Origin: Chloroflexota bacterium
GTDB taxonomy: Bacteria; Chloroflexota; Limnocylindria; Limnocylindrales; CSP1-4
Reading direction: 5' to 3'
NCBI GenBank assembly: GCA_003158495.1
Contig: PMJT01000157.1
Location: forward strand, 1 to 5,099
Length of the DNA: 5,099 nt
In this document: positions 2,883-5,099 of the stretch, piece by piece
Position numbering within the stretch: the stretch's first letter is position 1
How the letters are laid out: the number at the start of each line of letters is the position of its first letter
The notes under the pieces: generated by a model
What the model was told of the DNA's origin: nothing
Seen by the model: only the letters and a program-made list of their open reading frames with translations
The model's database searches: none
Program-made: the position numbers and the translations under genes

Positions 2883-5099
2883 GAGTTCCGCTGAGCTGGC
2901 TGCGCGAATACGTCGACCTGCAGCTGACGCCAGAACAACTGGCCGAGCGCCTGACGCTGCTCGGCATGGAAGTCAAGGGCGTCGAAACCTGGGGCGCCGA
3001 CTGGCGTTCCGTCGTTGTCGGAGAACTGCTCACCGTCGAGAAGCACCCGTATGCCGATCGACTCCACCTCACGACCGTGAACGTGGGCTCGGGCCAACCG
3101 CTCCACATCGTCTGCGGCGCCCACAACATCGCCCCCGGCCAACGCGTGCCCGTGGCCCTGCCCGGTGCGGTACTCCCCGGCGACCGCCGTATCGAGCGGA
3201 CCGAGAAGATGGGCATCGCGTCGGAGGGCATGCTGTGCTCCGGCGACGAACTGCACATCACCAGCGACGCTGAGGGGATCCTGATCTTGCCGCCGGCCAC
3301 GCCTCTCGGCGTCCAGCTCTCGGACCTCTACGGTGATGTCGTCCTGGACGTAGACGTCAAGCCGAACCGAGGCGACGCACTGTGCCTGATCGGACTCGCC
3401 CGTGAAGTCGCCGCAGCCACGGGTGCGCCGCTGCGCTGGCCCGACATCTCCGTCGAGGAGACCGGTGGGCCCGTCGGTGATCGCCTCAAGGTCGAGATCC
3501 GCGAGCCGGAGCTCTGCACCCGTTTCGTCGGCCGCTGGATCAGCGGGGCGAAGATCGGCCCATCGCCGGACATGATCCAGATGCGGCTTCAGGCCGCCGG
3601 CATGCGCCCGGTCAGCAACGTCGTCGACGCCTCCAACTACGTCATGCTGGAGCTGGGCAAGCCGACCCACACGTTCGACGGCGCCATCATCCACGACGGC
3701 ACGATCATCGTCCGGCGCGCCGCCGCCGGCGAGCGTCTCGAGACGCTGGACCACGTCTGGCGCGACATGACGCCGGAAACTTTGATCATCGCGGACCCGC
3801 GCGGACCCATCGGCATCGCCGGGGTCATGGGCGGAGCCGGAAGCGAGATCAGCGAAACCACCACGGAGATCGCCATCGAGTCGGCCATCTTCGACCCGGT
3901 CAGCATCCGCCGCACTGGCCACCGCTACGCACTTCGATCCGAGGCGAGTCTGCGCTTCGAGAAGGGCCAAGAGTCTCGTCTCGCACGCATCGGGGCAGAC
4001 CGGGTCGCCCAGCTGACCCTGGCATGGGCCGGCGGGACTTGCGCCATCGGCCGGGTCGACACGGCGCCCGACGAACCGGGACCGAGCCGCCTGGCCTTCC
4101 GGCCGGCTCGCGTCGGCAAGCTGCTCGGTGGCGAGATCGCGGCCGCGGATCAGCGCAACATGCTGAAGCGCGTCGGCGTGGAGACCGAGGCGGCCCCGGC
4201 CGGTGTCCGCATCAACGTTGCCGCGGAGCCGAAGCCGCTCGTCGTCGACCCGGGCACGGAAGACGTGATGGTGGCCGTGGTGCCGACGTGGCGCCGCGAC
4301 CTGGTAATCGAAGCCGACGTGGCAGAGGAAGTGGCTCGCATTCGCGGCTACGAACAGACCCCGGCCCACCTGCCCGACACGCTCATGCCTGCCTACCGGC
4401 CATCGCCCGTGGCGGTGCGCGATGGCATTCGCGCAACCATGGCCGGCGCCGGGCTCTCCGAGGTGATCACGCACGCCCTCGTGTCCCCGCCGGACGAGGC
4501 GAAGCTGCGCTGGCCCGACGACGACGGCTTGGACCTCGCGCAGCCCGCGGCGGGGTTGTCGATCTCGGTCACGAACCCGCTTTCGAGCCAGCATTCGGTC
4601 CTGCGCCGGCACCTGGCGGGCAGCCTGCTCGACGTGCTCGCTCTCAACGAACGGCAAGGTCGAGAGGACGTCGCCATCTACGAGATCGGCAAAGGCTACG
4701 GTCGAGTGGGGGAGTCTCCGCGGGAGTGGACCCGGCTGGCCCTGCTGCTGAGTGGCAGCGCCGCGCCGCCGGCCTGGAACCGGACCGCACGGGCCTGCGA
4801 CCTCGACGACGCCAAGGGCATCGTGGAGTTGCTCTGCACGCAGCTCGGGCTGCCGGCGCCCATCTACGCCCCTGACAGGCGCGGCTATCCGTTCCACCCC
4901 GGCCGGGCGCTGACCGCGGCGTCCATGTCGAGCCAGGAAGGGGTCGTGGGCCGGATCGCCGAGCTACATCCCGACGCCCTTGCGGCGTGGGAGCTGCGGG
5001 CCCAGCGGGTCATAGTGGCCGAGCTGGAGATTCGCGGCCTCGATGCCGGAGTTCGTCGGGCGGTCAAGGTGGAGCCGATCGGCAAGTTCCCGGCCATGG
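2879..5099 (+). CDS. pheT: Phenylalanyl-tRNA synthetase beta subunit, truncated by the window edge
   Basis: The beta subunit of PheRS shapes the tetramer, binds tRNA and edits mischarged Tyr-tRNA-Phe. The 740 codons seen begin MRVPLSWLREYVDL. Domains: an OB-fold tRNA-binding domain (about 42-150, with HPYADRLHLTTV and VCGAHNI), the B3/B4 editing domain (about 205-380, with SNVVDASNYVMLELGKPTHTFD at 245-267, IAGVMGGAGSEIS at 313-325, E334 and RSEASLRFEKG at 353-363), the B5 domain (about 403-480, PTWRRDLVIEADVAEEVARIRGY) and the catalytic-like core (about 490-690). It ends at IGKFPAM, the usual beginning of the C-terminal FDX-ACB domain, so about 80-90 residues are missing. B5 carries about 20 extra residues near 437-462. 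The ATG overlaps the pheS TGA by 4 nt with GGAG 8 nt upstream, which indicates coupled 1:1 synthesis. The reading frame is open to the edge with no frameshift. Confidence 0.97.
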   Translation, partial: MRVPLSWLREYVDLQLTPEQLAERLTLLGMEVKGVETWGADWRSVVVGELLTVEKHPYADRLHLTTVNVGSGQPLHIVCGAHNIAPGQRVPVALPGAVLPGDRRIERTEKMGIASEGMLCSGDELHITSDAEGILILPPATPLGVQLSDLYGDVVLDVDVKPNRGDALCLIGLAREVAAATGAPLRWPDISVEETGGPVGDRLKVEIREPELCTRFVGRWISGAKIGPSPDMIQMRLQAAGMRPVSNVVDASNYVMLELGKPTHTFDGAIIHDGTIIVRRAAAGERLETLDHVWRDMTPETLIIADPRGPIGIAGVMGGAGSEISETTTEIAIESAIFDPVSIRRTGHRYALRSEASLRFEKGQESRLARIGADRVAQLTLAWAGGTCAIGRVDTAPDEPGPSRLAFRPARVGKLLGGEIAAADQRNMLKRVGVETEAAPAGVRINVAAEPKPLVVDPGTEDVMVAVVPTWRRDLVIEADVAEEVARIRGYEQTPAHLPDTLMPAYRPSPVAVRDGIRATMAGAGLSEVITHALVSPPDEAKLRWPDDDGLDLAQPAAGLSISVTNPLSSQHSVLRRHLAGSLLDVLALNERQGREDVAIYEIGKGYGRVGESPREWTRLALLLSGSAAPPAWNRTARACDLDDAKGIVELLCTQLGLPAPIYAPDRRGYPFHPGRALTAASMSSQEGVVGRIAELHPDALAAWELRAQRVIVAELEIRGLDAGVRRAVKVEPIGKFPAM

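Noticed and set aside
4024..4875. 283-residue open frame on the + strand
   Set aside because: It lies in another frame inside pheT and is very rich in Arg/Gly/Ala, a typical GC shadow.
2840..4897. 685-residue open frame on the - strand
   Set aside because: It lies fully opposite pheT, whose protein shows family motifs throughout. Long antisense frames are expected in GC-rich coding DNA. Its composition is Arg/Asp/Gly-rich with no recognisable domain.

Overview
The window is a GC-rich bacterial housekeeping locus read entirely on the + strand: infC (IF3), rpmI (L35), rplT (L20), a long structured RNA leader, pheS and a 3'-truncated pheT. The GC content, the L20 and IF3 sequence style, a Cys4 knuckle in PheS and a T-box leader on pheST suggest a Gram-positive-like, high-GC lineage. 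Chloroflexota is my best guess, but it is inferred from remembered family style, not from a search.

Layout. Positions 1-135 hold a probable extended -10 promoter (TGcTATAGT) and an infC leader of about 105 nt. The leader contains an 8-bp hairpin whose loop is complementary to the infC Shine-Dalgarno sequence. infC most likely starts at a rare ATT codon at 136, not at the ATG at 163. rpmI (GTG start) and rplT follow with gaps of 4 and 6 nt, a typical translationally coupled IF3-L35-L20 operon.

The 460 nt between rplT and pheS contain no gene. They can be folded into a T-box tRNA-sensing leader: Stem I with a UUC (Phe) specifier at 1531-1533, Stem II, a Stem IIA/B pseudoknot, Stem III, the T-box sequence GGGGTGGTACCGCG and an antiterminator whose UGGU bulge matches an ACCA tRNA end. 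A long competing terminator hairpin shares bases with the antiterminator. Two further GC hairpins lie between the terminator and the pheS ribosome binding site.

pheS (GTG start) and pheT overlap by 4 nt (ATGA). They encode the alpha and beta subunits of phenylalanyl-tRNA synthetase. pheT runs off the window at its C-terminal anticodon-binding domain.

How it works together: one operon makes an initiation factor, two 50S proteins and PheRS. The first part is probably controlled by IF3 or L20 feedback at the infC leader. The last part appears to be controlled separately by uncharged tRNA-Phe through the T-box. The gene order matches the enterobacterial infC-rpmI-rplT-pheM-pheST locus, but the T-box RNA sits where the pheM leader peptide would be. 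No mobile element, CRISPR array, tRNA or rRNA was seen.
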